Assembly: GCF_028610625.1 (NCBI RefSeq)
Contig: NZ_JAQQWU010000010.1
Coordinates: forward strand, 81,758 to 145,757
DNA: 64,000 bases
Origin: Guptibacillus spartinae
GTDB taxonomy: Bacteria > Bacillota > Bacilli > Bacillales > Guptibacillaceae
Direction of reading: 5' to 3'
Part shown: in pieces, positions 50,569 to 60,238 of the stretch
Numbering within the stretch: position 1 is the stretch's first letter
Layout: the number at the start of each line of letters is the position of its first letter
Notes under the pieces: model-generated
Seen by the model: only the letters and a program-made list of their open reading frames with translations
Told to the model about the DNA's origin: nothing
The model's database searches: none
Position numbers and translations under genes: made by a program

Positions 50569-52086
50569 TTAAGGCCGATAAACTTTTCCGACAGCATCCA
50601 CATAAACCGTGTGAAGAAGTGTTCGCTCAAACGTTGCCCCATTCTTAGTCTTACCATTAACATCAAGCATAATGTGGTAAACGCCTTCACCTGCATGTTT
50701 GATTTGGAAGGAAGACAGTGAGTTAAATTCTTCTTGGGAGAGTTTCTTTTGCTTCGTTTTTCCGTTTTTACTATATTGGATTACGATCGATCCTTCGATG
50801 GATTTCTGATCAATTTTTGCTTGGTCGATCTTAAGTTGCACTTCATTAGCATTGGTCATTTCCATCTGAAGCTCCTCATTCAGCTCACTTTCATAAGCCA
50901 CTTGCATGAGATAACTTTCTTTCTTGGGCTGTTTCACCTTCAGTTTCCATGTACCTGCCGTCGGTGTGTTCACTTTCATTTGGTGATGATACGCACCTTC
51001 AAACATGCCGTTATCTTGCGATGTGTTTGTTACCTTATACGTTTTTTGATCAGGTCCTTGAAGCGTTATCTCAGAATCTTTGTTTTGACTCATCCAATCA
51101 ATGGCGATACTTTTTGTGTTTGGTTCGATTTGTATCCTTTCTACTTTTGTCCCGTTAAATTCGCCGCCTCTAATGAGAACGCTGGCTTCTTCTGGTTGGG
51201 CAGTTTCCGTTTCTTGTAATGAAGTGAGCGGTGAAAAGGCAGGGACTGACTGAGTTAAATAAGGTTCGAATAAGTTGAGCGTAGCGCTTCCTGTACGAAT
51301 GGAAGAATGATCCCAATTGCCAACGCGAATCTCATTTCCATAAGGGAGTCTGGAACTGTTTACAGTAACCGCCCCGTCATTGGGACCATACGGCCTCAAG
51401 TACAATCCACCCCAGTAGAGCGCGCCGCCAAAGCTACCCCAGCTCGTGCCCCCAAATGTATAATAAGGCGTGGAGGAAATGTTCGGTTTCGAATCGGTAA
51501 TGGAGCGGAAGTAGCTCATGTAGCCAGTTTGAAGTGAATAGGTCGCGTCATTTCGATTCCCAATAATGGCCGCTAACCACCCGGCCCAGCTGCTGTGTGC
51601 CAGATCGGCAAGCTGAGATCCTTTATGTGGTGTGGAAAGGGTAATCACTTTATCAACATACTGTTGGGCATTTGCGTGAACGATCGCCGCCTGGGCATCC
51701 ACACCGCCTTTACTGTGCGTCACAAGTATGACTTTCTTTCCAAAATAAGCGTTCATTTCTTTCAGTTTGCTAGCAAGCAGCTGTCCGTTATCCCACATGT
51801 TTTTTGTAGGGTATAGATCAATGTAAGCCGTTTGGTAGTTCTTGCTGTATGTAAGTTCATCCATGTCGTTTTGATCAATCCAGGTTTTCGAAGAGCTGTT
51901 TAATCCATGGACAAATACGAGTGGAAGGGAGCCAGGCTTAACGGACGTGGGTACATCGCCAATGTACCATTCCCCGGGTGTACCCGTTGCATCACCTTTC
52001 CCTATGATACCGGCCTGTGCGTCTTGAGCAAAAGGGGGAGCAAGCAGGAACAGAAACACCAAAAGGGAGACGAAGCACTTTTTCAT
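50569..52086 (-). CDS. Secreted alpha/beta-hydrolase lipase with C-terminal beta domain
   Basis: A 505-residue exported enzyme. Signal peptide 1-25 (AQA cleavage site). The hydrolase domain (about 50-285) has the oxyanion HG motif FVHGLNSSSKTW, the nucleophile Ser125 in VTHSKGGVD, a following acid in GPNDGAV and the histidine in NWDHSSIR. The C-terminal 200 residues look like a beta-sandwich, perhaps binding substrate. Related to LipA-type triacylglycerol lipases; the first glycine of GxSxG is threonine. Strong ribosome site. Confidence 0.87.
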   Translation of the reverse strand: MKKCFVSLLVFLFLLAPPFAQDAQAGIIGKGDATGTPGEWYIGDVPTSVKPGSLPLVFVHGLNSSSKTWIDQNDMDELTYSKNYQTAYIDLYPTKNMWDNGQLLASKLKEMNAYFGKKVILVTHSKGGVDAQAAIVHANAQQYVDKVITLSTPHKGSQLADLAHSSWAGWLAAIIGNRNDATYSLQTGYMSYFRSITDSKPNISSTPYYTFGGTSWGSFGGALYWGGLYLRPYGPNDGAVTVNSSRLPYGNEIRVGNWDHSSIRTGSATLNLFEPYLTQSVPAFSPLTSLQETETAQPEEASVLIRGGEFNGTKVERIQIEPNTKSIAIDWMSQNKDSEITLQGPDQKTYKVTNTSQDNGMFEGAYHHQMKVNTPTAGTWKLKVKQPKKESYLMQVAYESELNEELQMEMTNANEVQLKIDQAKIDQKSIEGSIVIQYSKNGKTKQKKLSQEEFNSLSSFQIKHAGEGVYHIMLDVNGKTKNGATFERTLLHTVYVDAVGKVYRP

Positions 52087-52307
52087 AAAACCCTCCTATT
52101 TATAATGTGTCTTGTCACCTTTAAACTATAAGAAAATTCAGTTAATTAAACAAGGAACCTTTTCACTAACTTCCCTTTTCATTAAATAGGTAAAAGGACC
52201 GGAAAATATGACGGATTCGACGGGTTTCTATGAACTTCACACAAACGATACGACTCTCTTTGAAAAGGAGTGTCAAAGGTACTAAGGTCTTTACACCGCT
52301 AAAAAAA

Positions 52308-52340
52308 ACGATCCAGACTTTTAATTGTCTGAACCGCTCA
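52308..52340 (-). terminator. Weak terminator of the LTA synthase-family gene
   Basis: TCAGAC / GTCTGGA hairpin followed on the leftward transcript by GTTTTTTTT. Confidence 0.5.
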
Positions 52341-52359
52341 TTCTTTCATTCCTATTCGT

Positions 52360-54162
52360 TCACTCCTTCAGCCCATTTTTTTCAATAATCGCATCCGAAA
52401 GGCGAAGTTGCTCCGCTACCTTTTCTATTTGGTCTTCACATTTTTCAAAAGCTACTTTCTCTTCACTAGAAACGTTATAGCACGTGCCGTTTCCAGCTTC
52501 CTCGGTTAAATCAGCTTCGTAATAATAATCTTTATAACGAAAAGATCCATCTCGAAATGCGGTTAAATTGGGTTCGTCATCAAGAAGAGAGCTTCCCATC
52601 ATATACGGCATATCCATATTGACTATGTCTAGGATCGTCGGAGCGATGTCGATTTGCCCACCGTTTTCTTTCACCACCTGACCACTACTGTCATTCGGTT
52701 GCTTAATAAAAAGGGGTACTTGACGATCAAGTTCAAACGCATCTACAGCACTTTCTACATTTGCTTCTTTTCTCATTTCACTTCCTTCGTTGGTTAGGCC
52801 GCTATCATGGTCACCGTAGAAAATGATAAGGGAGTCTTCCCACATTCCTTTCTGTTTTAACTCGTCAATCATTAATCCAACAGCCTGATCCACATAATAA
52901 ACAGTTTGATAATATCGTTTTAACATCGGATCATCGTAACCTGATAAATCAAGTTCTCGTTCATCTTTCGGTATTTCATAAGGCGTATGACTCGTTAAAG
53001 CGACCATGAACGAAAAGTAAGGTTCATTTAAGGTTTCCATATGTTCGATTGATGTCGTAAGAAAGTTTTTATCGTTTAATGCCATTCCGATTTTTTTCTT
53101 GTCTGGATAGTCTTTGTTGCTAAAGAAGTGATTGAATCCAATATTTTCGTACACTATATCACGATTCCAGAAGCCTTTGTCATACGCATGCATGGCCGCT
53201 GTGTCATAACCATTCTCTTTTAGTAACTGCGGTAATGACCCGAACTCATTTTCTGGAAACCGTGTATATACGGAGCCAGATTTCAAGGGATAGAGAGACG
53301 TATTTGTGATAAATTCAGCATCCGACGTTCTTCCTTCATGGGTTTGATGATAGAACGAAGAGAAGTACAGCGTTTCTTCTTTAAGCTGATTTAAATTTGG
53401 GGTAAGCTCTTTCCCATTGATTTTCTGTCCTATGAGTGACCCTTGAAACGACTCTAATTGAATTAAAAGGATATTTGGTTTCTTAGGAGCACCTTCAGTG
53501 TTTTCAGAAGTATTTTTCTCGAGCTTCTTTTGTTGTGTCGCGGTTAACTCCTCGTCACCATCTATGGCTCTTACCACGCCTCGCCAAAGATCAACGCCGT
53601 GATAGCCCCAAAAGCCAAGCTGGTAATAATCACGCATATCTGAAATGGAGTGCGTCACGAGCTGGTCATCTTTCATTGCGCTGTAAGTTAATGGCGTTGC
53701 AAACAGAACAACCCCGATAAGGAATGTTAACCCTGCTGTCATTCTTCGTTTTTTCTTTGTTACATCAAATGTTTTGTTCCTTGTGAAAATAAGAATCAAA
53801 AGGAAGATCACCACATCAGCGAAAAGAAAAAAGTCCTCAAAACGAATCAGGGCCATAAAACCTCCGCCAACATCACTCATCTGCAGCATTTGAGAAAGAA
53901 GAGAAACAGAAAGCATATCTTCAAAATAGCGGTAGTACCAGAGATCGGATATTAAAAGAAGACTATGTAAAAACAGGAGCGTCAGCCATATCCAGCGACG
54001 TTTCTTCCATTGAATCAGAAGTGTCCAGCTTGATAAAAGCAGCATGCCGGCCAGATTCATAAGGAGAAACTCCCATGGAAAAGCTGTATGTGTATAGAAG
54101 CTAAATAGCCAAAATTTTAGAATGCCTATAAGTAAGTAAATAGCGTAACCGAAATAGATCAT
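52360..54162 (-). CDS. LTA synthase-family sulfatase-domain membrane protein
   Basis: A 600-residue protein with five N-terminal helices (about 1-165) and an extracytoplasmic sulfatase-fold domain (about 225-530). The threonine nucleophile is in THEGRTSDAEF, and the metal site includes NILLIQLESFQ at the start and FYGDHDSGL later. Family members (LtaS, YfnI, YqgS) polymerise glycerol phosphate into lipoteichoic acid. The sequence resembles YqgS/LtaS only in its core, so a different phosphotransfer is possible. AAAGGAGG before the ATG. Confidence 0.88.
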   Translation of the reverse strand: MIYFGYAIYLLIGILKFWLFSFYTHTAFPWEFLLMNLAGMLLLSSWTLLIQWKKRRWIWLTLLFLHSLLLISDLWYYRYFEDMLSVSLLSQMLQMSDVGGGFMALIRFEDFFLFADVVIFLLILIFTRNKTFDVTKKKRRMTAGLTFLIGVVLFATPLTYSAMKDDQLVTHSISDMRDYYQLGFWGYHGVDLWRGVVRAIDGDEELTATQQKKLEKNTSENTEGAPKKPNILLIQLESFQGSLIGQKINGKELTPNLNQLKEETLYFSSFYHQTHEGRTSDAEFITNTSLYPLKSGSVYTRFPENEFGSLPQLLKENGYDTAAMHAYDKGFWNRDIVYENIGFNHFFSNKDYPDKKKIGMALNDKNFLTTSIEHMETLNEPYFSFMVALTSHTPYEIPKDERELDLSGYDDPMLKRYYQTVYYVDQAVGLMIDELKQKGMWEDSLIIFYGDHDSGLTNEGSEMRKEANVESAVDAFELDRQVPLFIKQPNDSSGQVVKENGGQIDIAPTILDIVNMDMPYMMGSSLLDDEPNLTAFRDGSFRYKDYYYEADLTEEAGNGTCYNVSSEEKVAFEKCEDQIEKVAEQLRLSDAIIEKNGLKE

Positions 54163-54331
54163 GGGATCCTCCTTTCGTCTGTCATCATTGTCGACTATTC
54201 TTTACCCTGAAATGCACTTGAAGGAACGTTTGAATGTGTTAGATTTGTATTTTTTCCAACAAGTGTAAAGAGACTGCGGTTTTTGAAAAATTTTCATTAT
54301 AATAGAAAGTAATCAGACGGGAGGGGATTAC

Positions 54332-55441
54332 ATGACACTTTCTTTACCGTTACAGGACATCGCGTGGAAACGGATTGGATTCTTTCTGTTCATTATCATT
54401 GTGCCGAATTACCTTGTCATGCAAACGCAAGTGGTTGGGCCGATTGATGATCGAGTGGGAATTGGAACGGCCCTTGACCTTGGCATCATTTTACCGTTTT
54501 TACTTTATTTCTTTGGGGTTCGAAAAAGAGTTTCATGGATTTTCTTATGTGGATTGATCTTTTGTGGCGTCTTGCTTGCCAATTGGATGATTCCCTCTCA
54601 TGCGGATGCTCACCTTCCCTATTTCAAAGCTATTGCCGTTGTTCTTGAAATAGGTGTGATCGCTTTTGAACTCGTTCTTTTTCTTGTCATTCTTAAAAGG
54701 ATCCCCTTACTAATGAAAAACTATCAAATGGAGAAGAGGGTGCATCATCATTTTCTTCTAAGCTTTTCAAGAGCGATCCAACAAACCTTTGCTTTTCAAA
54801 ACTCACGACTAAATAAGTTCGGTTTTTTTCTTCGATTGTTAGCTACGGATCTTGCGGCCATTTATTATTCTTTCTTTAGCTGGAGAAAGAAAAGACAAGG
54901 AAATGAGGAGCACGTTCATTCGTTCACATTCCATAAAGACGGAGGTTACCTCGGCGTATTTTACATGCTTGTCCATGCCATGGTGATTGAAGTGATTGCC
55001 GTACATGTGATGGTGGCACAGTACAGTCATGTTGCCGCTTGGATCGTAACAATATTTGATGTCTATGCTTTACTCTTCATTATTTCGGATTACCAGGCGA
55101 TTCGTTTGTCCCCTGTCATTCTTAGTGAAAAAGGCATCCATTTTCAAAAGGGCATTCGGCAATACGGGTTTATCGAGTGGAGTGCGGTGAAGGAGATAAC
55201 GGAAAACAAGAAATCTCCTGAAGAAGTGAAGCAGCATCGAGCGAGTGTTGAGCTTGCGCTTCATGGACTTGAACGTGAACAGGTTCCGTTTGTAATAGAA
55301 CTAAAACGACCAGTGGAAATGAACCAGGCTTTTGCATTTAAGAAAAACATTGAGAGTATCTACGTGAAAATGGATGAGGCGTATGAGTTCCGAGAAAAGG
55401 TTCATCACTATCTGAGAAGATGCAAGGATAGCGTGAATTGA
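54332..55441 (+). CDS. Multi-helix membrane protein with cytoplasmic PH-like tail
   Basis: A 369-residue protein with seven predicted helices (about 14-250) and a C-terminal soluble part of about 110 residues. The tail (LSEKGIHFQKGIRQYGFIEWSAVKEI, cited in part) resembles bacterial PH-like domains. I do not recognise the family. It is divergent from the LTA synthase-family gene and followed 62 bases later by the DUF4385 gene. Confidence 0.75.
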   Translation: MTLSLPLQDIAWKRIGFFLFIIIVPNYLVMQTQVVGPIDDRVGIGTALDLGIILPFLLYFFGVRKRVSWIFLCGLIFCGVLLANWMIPSHADAHLPYFKAIAVVLEIGVIAFELVLFLVILKRIPLLMKNYQMEKRVHHHFLLSFSRAIQQTFAFQNSRLNKFGFFLRLLATDLAAIYYSFFSWRKKRQGNEEHVHSFTFHKDGGYLGVFYMLVHAMVIEVIAVHVMVAQYSHVAAWIVTIFDVYALLFIISDYQAIRLSPVILSEKGIHFQKGIRQYGFIEWSAVKEITENKKSPEEVKQHRASVELALHGLEREQVPFVIELKRPVEMNQAFAFKKNIESIYVKMDEAYEFREKVHHYLRRCKDSVN

Positions 55442-55502
55442 GCTTGCATTGTTTATAGTAAGCAATGTTCTGGGAATACCCTCCAATAAAGGAGTGGGAT
55501 CG

Positions 55503-55949
55503 ATGGCTTTTGACTATGATCTTGATTTTGATAACATTAACTTTCGGGAACAGCCTGAGAAATACCGCGTTGGTCGCGGGGAGCAGGGTGTTCTGATGGT
55601 GGAACCTTATAAAAGTGAAATCCTTCCACACTGGCGTTTTAAAACACCTGAGATCGCCAAGGAATCCTCAGAGAAAATTTATCAACTGTTTCGCGAGTAT
55701 CAGGAAAACGATGATTTCGTAGGGATGGATATGGCCCGAAAATTCATTCAGATGGGTTACACGAGAGCTCGCCGCTATGCGAATTACAAAGGTGGTAAAA
55801 AGTATGATAACGACGGCGATGTGAATGAACGGGATATCGATGAGGAAAAAGCGGAATCAGCAAGGATTTTTGAGGAGAAGTGGAAGATCGTACGGACGGA
55901 TGAAGCTTACTTGGAGAAGAAGAAGGAGCATCAGAAGAAGTATGGGTAA
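55503..55949 (+). CDS. DUF4385 protein
   Basis: A 148-residue protein: AFDYDLDFDNINFREQPEKYRVG at the N-terminus, GEQGVLMVEPYKSEILPHW and DFVGMDMARKFIQMGYTRARRYAN match DUF4385. These proteins occur in many bacteria and phages and their role is unknown. ATG at 55503 with AAAGGAG upstream; the longer upstream frame has no ribosome site. Soluble, charged. Confidence 0.88.
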   Translation: MAFDYDLDFDNINFREQPEKYRVGRGEQGVLMVEPYKSEILPHWRFKTPEIAKESSEKIYQLFREYQENDDFVGMDMARKFIQMGYTRARRYANYKGGKKYDNDGDVNERDIDEEKAESARIFEEKWKIVRTDEAYLEKKKEHQKKYG

Positions 55950-56059
55950 CGCCATCACTTTTTCTGTTAGTTGGAAACGAAGCGTATGGGAATGATTCCA
56001 ATTACTTGAAACTTTATTCTATGGTAATTCGTACATGAATTAAGAAAGGTGAGGTGGAT

Positions 56060-56236
56060 TTGAAGATGAAATATACGTTGTTCGTTATTGTCTTACTTGG
56101 ATTAGTGATCGGTCTATTTCAAGCAAACTCTTTCAAAGAAACAATCGCCTGGTTAGTCTTAGGTGGATGCGGTATGTTAGGAATAGTGACATTGGGACAA
56201 CCTATAAAAAGTCTATTGAAAAAGCCAAAAAGCTGA
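56060..56236 (+). CDS. Small two-helix membrane protein
   Basis: About 58 residues with two membrane segments (about 5-22 and 28-48). The start is uncertain: TTG at 56060 is five bases from GAGG, ATG at 56066 eleven bases. A terminator follows. No family recognised. Confidence 0.55.
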   Translation: MKMKYTLFVIVLLGLVIGLFQANSFKETIAWLVLGGCGMLGIVTLGQPIKSLLKKPKS

Positions 56237-56266
56237 TTGGATAGCAGAAATTTGAAGATATGCTAA

Positions 56267-56307
56267 TTAAACGAGTCTAGGAGGTTACCTCTAAAGGCTC
56301 GTTTTTT
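56267..56307 (+). terminator. Terminator after small membrane gene
   Basis: AAACGAGTCT / AGGCTCGTTT outer stem plus AGAGG-type inner pairs, then T run. Confidence 0.85.
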
Positions 56308-56432
56308 ATTGTGTGTTATTGACCTTAAGTGTGTTCAAATGAAAGATCTTCCAATTTAGTATTGTATGAACGGATAGATTAAGGTAATGTATATGGAAAT
56401 ATCTTCACTTATTGGAATAGGAGAGACAGAAA

Positions 56433-57686
56433 ATGAGATTCAGAGATTTTCACAAAAACATCAAAATTCGTCTAATTGAAAACTTTATCAGTCGCTTTAT
56501 TGGAAGTATGATCTTTCCGTTTATGTCTATTTACTTAGCGGTTCACTTTGGAGCAAAGGTAGCGGGGCTCCTGCTGTTAGTAAATGTGTTTATCGGGACC
56601 GGCATTAATTTTCTTGGCGGTTATTTTGCAGACCAGTTTGGTCGAAAGAAAGTGATGCTGTTTGCGGAAACGTTACGTTTTCTTGCGTTTCTAACGATGA
56701 TGATCTGCAATTCACCATGGTTCGAATCAGCAGCGATTACATTTGCAATGATGACTGTGAATAGCATCTGTTGGGGACTGGCGGGTCCAGCGAACCAGGC
56801 GATGCTGATCGATGTCAGCACCCCGCCGCAGCGGAAGCTGATGTATTCCATTTCATATTGGGCGAATAACCTTTCAATCGCCGTAGGGGGAATACTTGGT
56901 GCGTTCTTATTTAAAGATTACTTATTTGAACTTTTCCTTTCTCTTAGTCTAGCAGCGGCAGTCACAGCCTTCTTAGTCGCTTTCTTCATTGATGAAAGTC
57001 ACAAGCCGATAGTGGAAGAGCTAAAGCCAGCTCAACATGTCATGCAATTATTATCTACTTATAAACGAGTGTTTCAGGATCGGCTGTTTGTCCTTTTCAC
57101 GATCGCCGGTGTTCTGATACTTTCAATGGAATTTCAACTTACGAATTACATAGGGATTCGCCTAAGTGAAGAAATGCCTACTCAGCAATTTCTTCTGTGG
57201 GAGTTCGATGGCGTTCAAACAATGGGTTTCTTAAGAAGTGAGAATACAATTATGGTTGTTATTCTTATGCTATTTGTTACGAGAATTCCCCATTCATTAA
57301 AAGATAAATCTGTCCTCGTTTGGAGCTGCCTTTTCTTTACGGTCGGATATGGTGTCCTCGCTTATTCCAATAGCTTAACGCTTCTTTTTCTAATGATGGC
57401 GGTGCTCACAATTGGAGAAGTATTTCGCGTACCTGTCGAACAATCGTATATGGCAGCTATCCCACCGGATGATGCCAGGAGTTCTTACATGGCGTTTGGC
57501 GGATTAAAGTTCAACCTCTCCATGCTCGTTGCCTCCGTAACGGTTTCTCTCGGGGCAATTTTTTCTTCAATGCTGATGGCAATCGTAATTACGAGTATTG
57601 GATTAATTGGCACCCTGATCTTCTTCATGATCTCACCCGAATTAGATGCGAGAAAAGAGCAGGCGGAATTGAGACAAGCAGGTTAA
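56433..57686 (+). CDS. MFS multidrug-type transporter
   Basis: A 417-residue, 12-helix major-facilitator protein. Motif A is GGYFADQFGRKKVML in loop 2-3, and helix 4-5 has NSICWGLAGPANQAML. An insertion between helices 7 and 8 (EEMPTQQFLLWEFDGVQTMG) is longer than usual and lies outside. Drug:H+ antiporter branch, substrate unknown. GGAG precedes the ATG. No regulator adjacent. Confidence 0.9.
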   Translation: MRFRDFHKNIKIRLIENFISRFIGSMIFPFMSIYLAVHFGAKVAGLLLLVNVFIGTGINFLGGYFADQFGRKKVMLFAETLRFLAFLTMMICNSPWFESAAITFAMMTVNSICWGLAGPANQAMLIDVSTPPQRKLMYSISYWANNLSIAVGGILGAFLFKDYLFELFLSLSLAAAVTAFLVAFFIDESHKPIVEELKPAQHVMQLLSTYKRVFQDRLFVLFTIAGVLILSMEFQLTNYIGIRLSEEMPTQQFLLWEFDGVQTMGFLRSENTIMVVILMLFVTRIPHSLKDKSVLVWSCLFFTVGYGVLAYSNSLTLLFLMMAVLTIGEVFRVPVEQSYMAAIPPDDARSSYMAFGGLKFNLSMLVASVTVSLGAIFSSMLMAIVITSIGLIGTLIFFMISPELDARKEQAELRQAG

Positions 57687-57774
57687 TTGTCGTTTGAAAC
57701 ATTTTTAAAAGAAAACACTGACATTCATTTCCTGGAAAATTTATAATGAAGTTATCAAACCTAAGGAGATGATG

Positions 57775-58464
57775 ATGCTGAGGAAAAGACCTGAAGTGGT
57801 CATTAATGTATTTGCTTCAATGGATGGAAGAATGACGACTGCGCCAGGACATAATGTGATGGAATGGACATCATACGGTGTGGATGGTAAGGCGAATGAT
57901 GAAGCTCATAAACTATACGACGAATTAAATTGCGATGCACTTGTATCAGGAAGTGAAAGCTTAATCGTTTGGAGCTCCGATTGGGTTGATCTTGAAAATC
58001 CGATTACGACGCCACAGAAATCGAAAGCGTATATTGTTTTTGATGGGAGAGGGCGAATGGATTGGGCGCAAACAGATGGACTAATCGTTGTTACGAGAAT
58101 GAATGTGAGCCAGACCTATATTGAGCAGTTAGAGTCGAAGGGAATTACATACATTCAAGCAGGGGATGGAGAGAAAATTGATATCAACTGTGCTCTTGAA
58201 CAGCTTTATGACCTTGGCTTTAGACGCCTAGGCATAAGTGGAGGCGGAACGATCAATGGCGCTTTTTTAAGAGCAGGTGTTGTGGATGAAATCAGCGTTG
58301 TGCTTGCACCGTTAGCGATTGGAGGAAGGACGACGCCAACCATCTTTGACGGCGACAACCTGGCCTCCATTCAACAAGCGGTTCCCCTTAAACTGGTGCA
58401 GGCAAAACCTATTGGTGAAGCCGTTTGGCTATATTATCGTGTGAAAAAGCAAGTGATGAGTTAA
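57775..58464 (+). CDS. RibD C-terminal/dihydrofolate-reductase-fold reductase
   Basis: A 229-residue reductase of the RibD-C family. PEVVINVFASMDGRMTTAPG is the usual entry, LVSGSESL carries the NADPH-binding loop, and GISGGGTINGAFLRAGVVDEI the second nucleotide-binding block. Stand-alone RibD-C proteins reduce pterin- or riboflavin-like compounds. Three ATG codons in a row; 57775 is best spaced from TAAGGAG. Followed by a terminator. Confidence 0.88.
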   Translation: MLRKRPEVVINVFASMDGRMTTAPGHNVMEWTSYGVDGKANDEAHKLYDELNCDALVSGSESLIVWSSDWVDLENPITTPQKSKAYIVFDGRGRMDWAQTDGLIVVTRMNVSQTYIEQLESKGITYIQAGDGEKIDINCALEQLYDLGFRRLGISGGGTINGAFLRAGVVDEISVVLAPLAIGGRTTPTIFDGDNLASIQQAVPLKLVQAKPIGEAVWLYYRVKKQVMS

Positions 58465-58494
58465 AACGATTCGATCGAAGTCCGCGAAGTAATC

Positions 58495-58528
58495 GAAATG
58501 TCCTGTGGATTGACACAGGGCATTTTGC
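58495..58528 (+). terminator. Terminator after RibD-C gene
   Basis: AAATGTCCTGTG / CACAGGGCATTT stem, 12 pairs, loop GATTGA, T-rich tail. Confidence 0.85.
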
Positions 58529-59022
58529 TTTACTATCAATGTTTCTCGAAGATTGAATGAACGAATGAGAGTACAAATGACACGATATTTTTATAGGACA
58601 ACGATTAGTGTACGAATATAGGAGGTTGTCAAAACTAAGCCGGTTGCGTTGCCATTTCTGATGTCATTTTTTTCTTTAGCAGATCCTCCTTATGGTAAAA
58701 TCAGGGTGTGTAAATGAAAATTGTAATTACTTTAAAGGGCAGGTTTGTGGAAGACTTGAATTCGAGATAATAACACTAAAATTGAAACTTTTCGTTTAAC
58801 TAATTCGTACTCCAATGGATTGAGTATATATTATATGCAGAAGAACTGGGTAGTAGCTAGTAGGGACAAATCTATATCAGTAAAGTTCCTTAAATAATTA
58901 CCTAGAAAATTACTCTCCAATGGATTCAGTTAACTCTTTATTGAAGTCGATAATTTCTCAAGAGTGGATAAGAAATAAAAAAAAAATGTACAAATTAAAA
59001 ATTCTGCAAGGGAGGGAGTTTA
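58529..59022. other. Gene-free stretch upstream of CBASS, with a 12-base direct repeat
   Basis: About 490 AT-rich bases without a credible gene. CTCCAATGGATT occurs at 58810-58821 and again at 58915-58926 in the same orientation. The CBASS promoter must lie here, but I cannot choose one with confidence. Confidence 0.5.
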
Positions 59023-60144
59023 TTGACTCAGTTCAAACGTTTTTTTAAGTATAGGGCCTTACCTTATCTTCGAATGTTCCTTATTAATAGAGCAAGGGTG
59101 AAACTGCCAATAATAGCTATTACAACTGGTGCAGCACTGATAGGTTTTCCATGGCTACCTTTCATAATCAGCTTATTGGCAAGAACTTCAGCAAATGTTA
59201 CTTGGCTTGATCAGAGCCAGGTCTTAATTGCTACGTTAGTGGGGCTATGTTTAATAGTGTGGGGTGTGTACCTAGCCAACAAACACATGGTAAGAATTGA
59301 ACAAAATGCTACTGAAAAAACGAAGGCAATCATAAAACAATATTCGATTAACTCGAGTGAAAAAAACGAAATTTCTAAAAATCCGAAGCGTGTATCTTAT
59401 GTAGTTCTAGATCAACGGAAAAAGGATTTTGAAAGCGAAATCGAATGGATCAAGAGGTCTTTATTAAAGCAAAAAGATGTTATCAAAGATGTCAATTATA
59501 TTCTTGAACGGTGGGATGAACCGACTTTGCATTATGAAGGTATTGCACACATTCCATTTGTTTTCTTACTTGGATACCAGCTGTCAGATAAACGAGATAT
59601 TATATTCTCAGAATGGAACGAAAATACTCGAAAGTGGGTTTCATTACCTCAATCGGTTGACGAGTATCCTCCATTATTACTTCATAAGAGTTGGGAGGGG
59701 GATGCTTATCAGGAATCCGATATATCGATTTGTGTTTCACTAACAGAAGAAATTTATCCTGAACAATTAAAAGGACTTAAAGTGTATGGTAAGACCATGT
59801 ATCATTTGAAATTAAAAAAATGTAGGCGACATGCAATTGTATGTAAGGACCAAGTAGCAGACTATACAGCTAAATTTCGATCGTTAATGGATGACATAAA
59901 AAGTGAACATCGCGAGGTTAAAACTATTCATATCTTTATTTCAGCCCAAACCTCCCTCGTACATAGCTTTGGAGGAACTCTTACAAGAAATGACCCTGAA
60001 GTAAGAATTTATAATTTTAATCGAGAGCGTACTATTAAATATCCGTGGGGATTAAAGATTCACGGAACTAGTGATTCAGAAAACATTAATATGCAAATCT
60101 GTTTGCAAAATGAGGAAGCATTTGTACAAGCTGAAGAGAAATAG
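59023..60144 (+). CDS. CBASS effector: two-helix membrane anchor plus SAVED domain (Cap14-like)
   Basis: A 373-residue protein. Two membrane helices (about 29-52 and 67-85) precede a short coiled linker and a SAVED domain (about 165-345). Visible SAVED signatures are HYEGIAHIPFVFLLGYQLSD, EWNENTRKWVSLPQ and IHIFISAQTSLVHSFGGTL, followed by RIYNFNRE. SAVED binds cyclic oligonucleotides; in Cap14-type effectors this is thought to drive membrane disruption and abortive infection. TTG start with GGAGGGAG upstream. The effector precedes its synthase by 94 bases, the reverse of the commonest order. Confidence 0.88.
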   Translation: MTQFKRFFKYRALPYLRMFLINRARVKLPIIAITTGAALIGFPWLPFIISLLARTSANVTWLDQSQVLIATLVGLCLIVWGVYLANKHMVRIEQNATEKTKAIIKQYSINSSEKNEISKNPKRVSYVVLDQRKKDFESEIEWIKRSLLKQKDVIKDVNYILERWDEPTLHYEGIAHIPFVFLLGYQLSDKRDIIFSEWNENTRKWVSLPQSVDEYPPLLLHKSWEGDAYQESDISICVSLTEEIYPEQLKGLKVYGKTMYHLKLKKCRRHAIVCKDQVADYTAKFRSLMDDIKSEHREVKTIHIFISAQTSLVHSFGGTLTRNDPEVRIYNFNRERTIKYPWGLKIHGTSDSENINMQICLQNEEAFVQAEEK

Positions 60145-60238
60145 AGAGGATTTAAAGGAATGAAGTCCATTAAAAATAATGCAAATGCAACAAGAAAATA
60201 GTTAAACAAATATAATTAACCTGAAAGGAGAGGAAACT

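Noticed and set aside
50734..51219. 161-codon plus-strand frame opposite the lipase gene
   Set aside because: Shadow of the lipase frame; Phe/Leu/His-rich and without homologous look.
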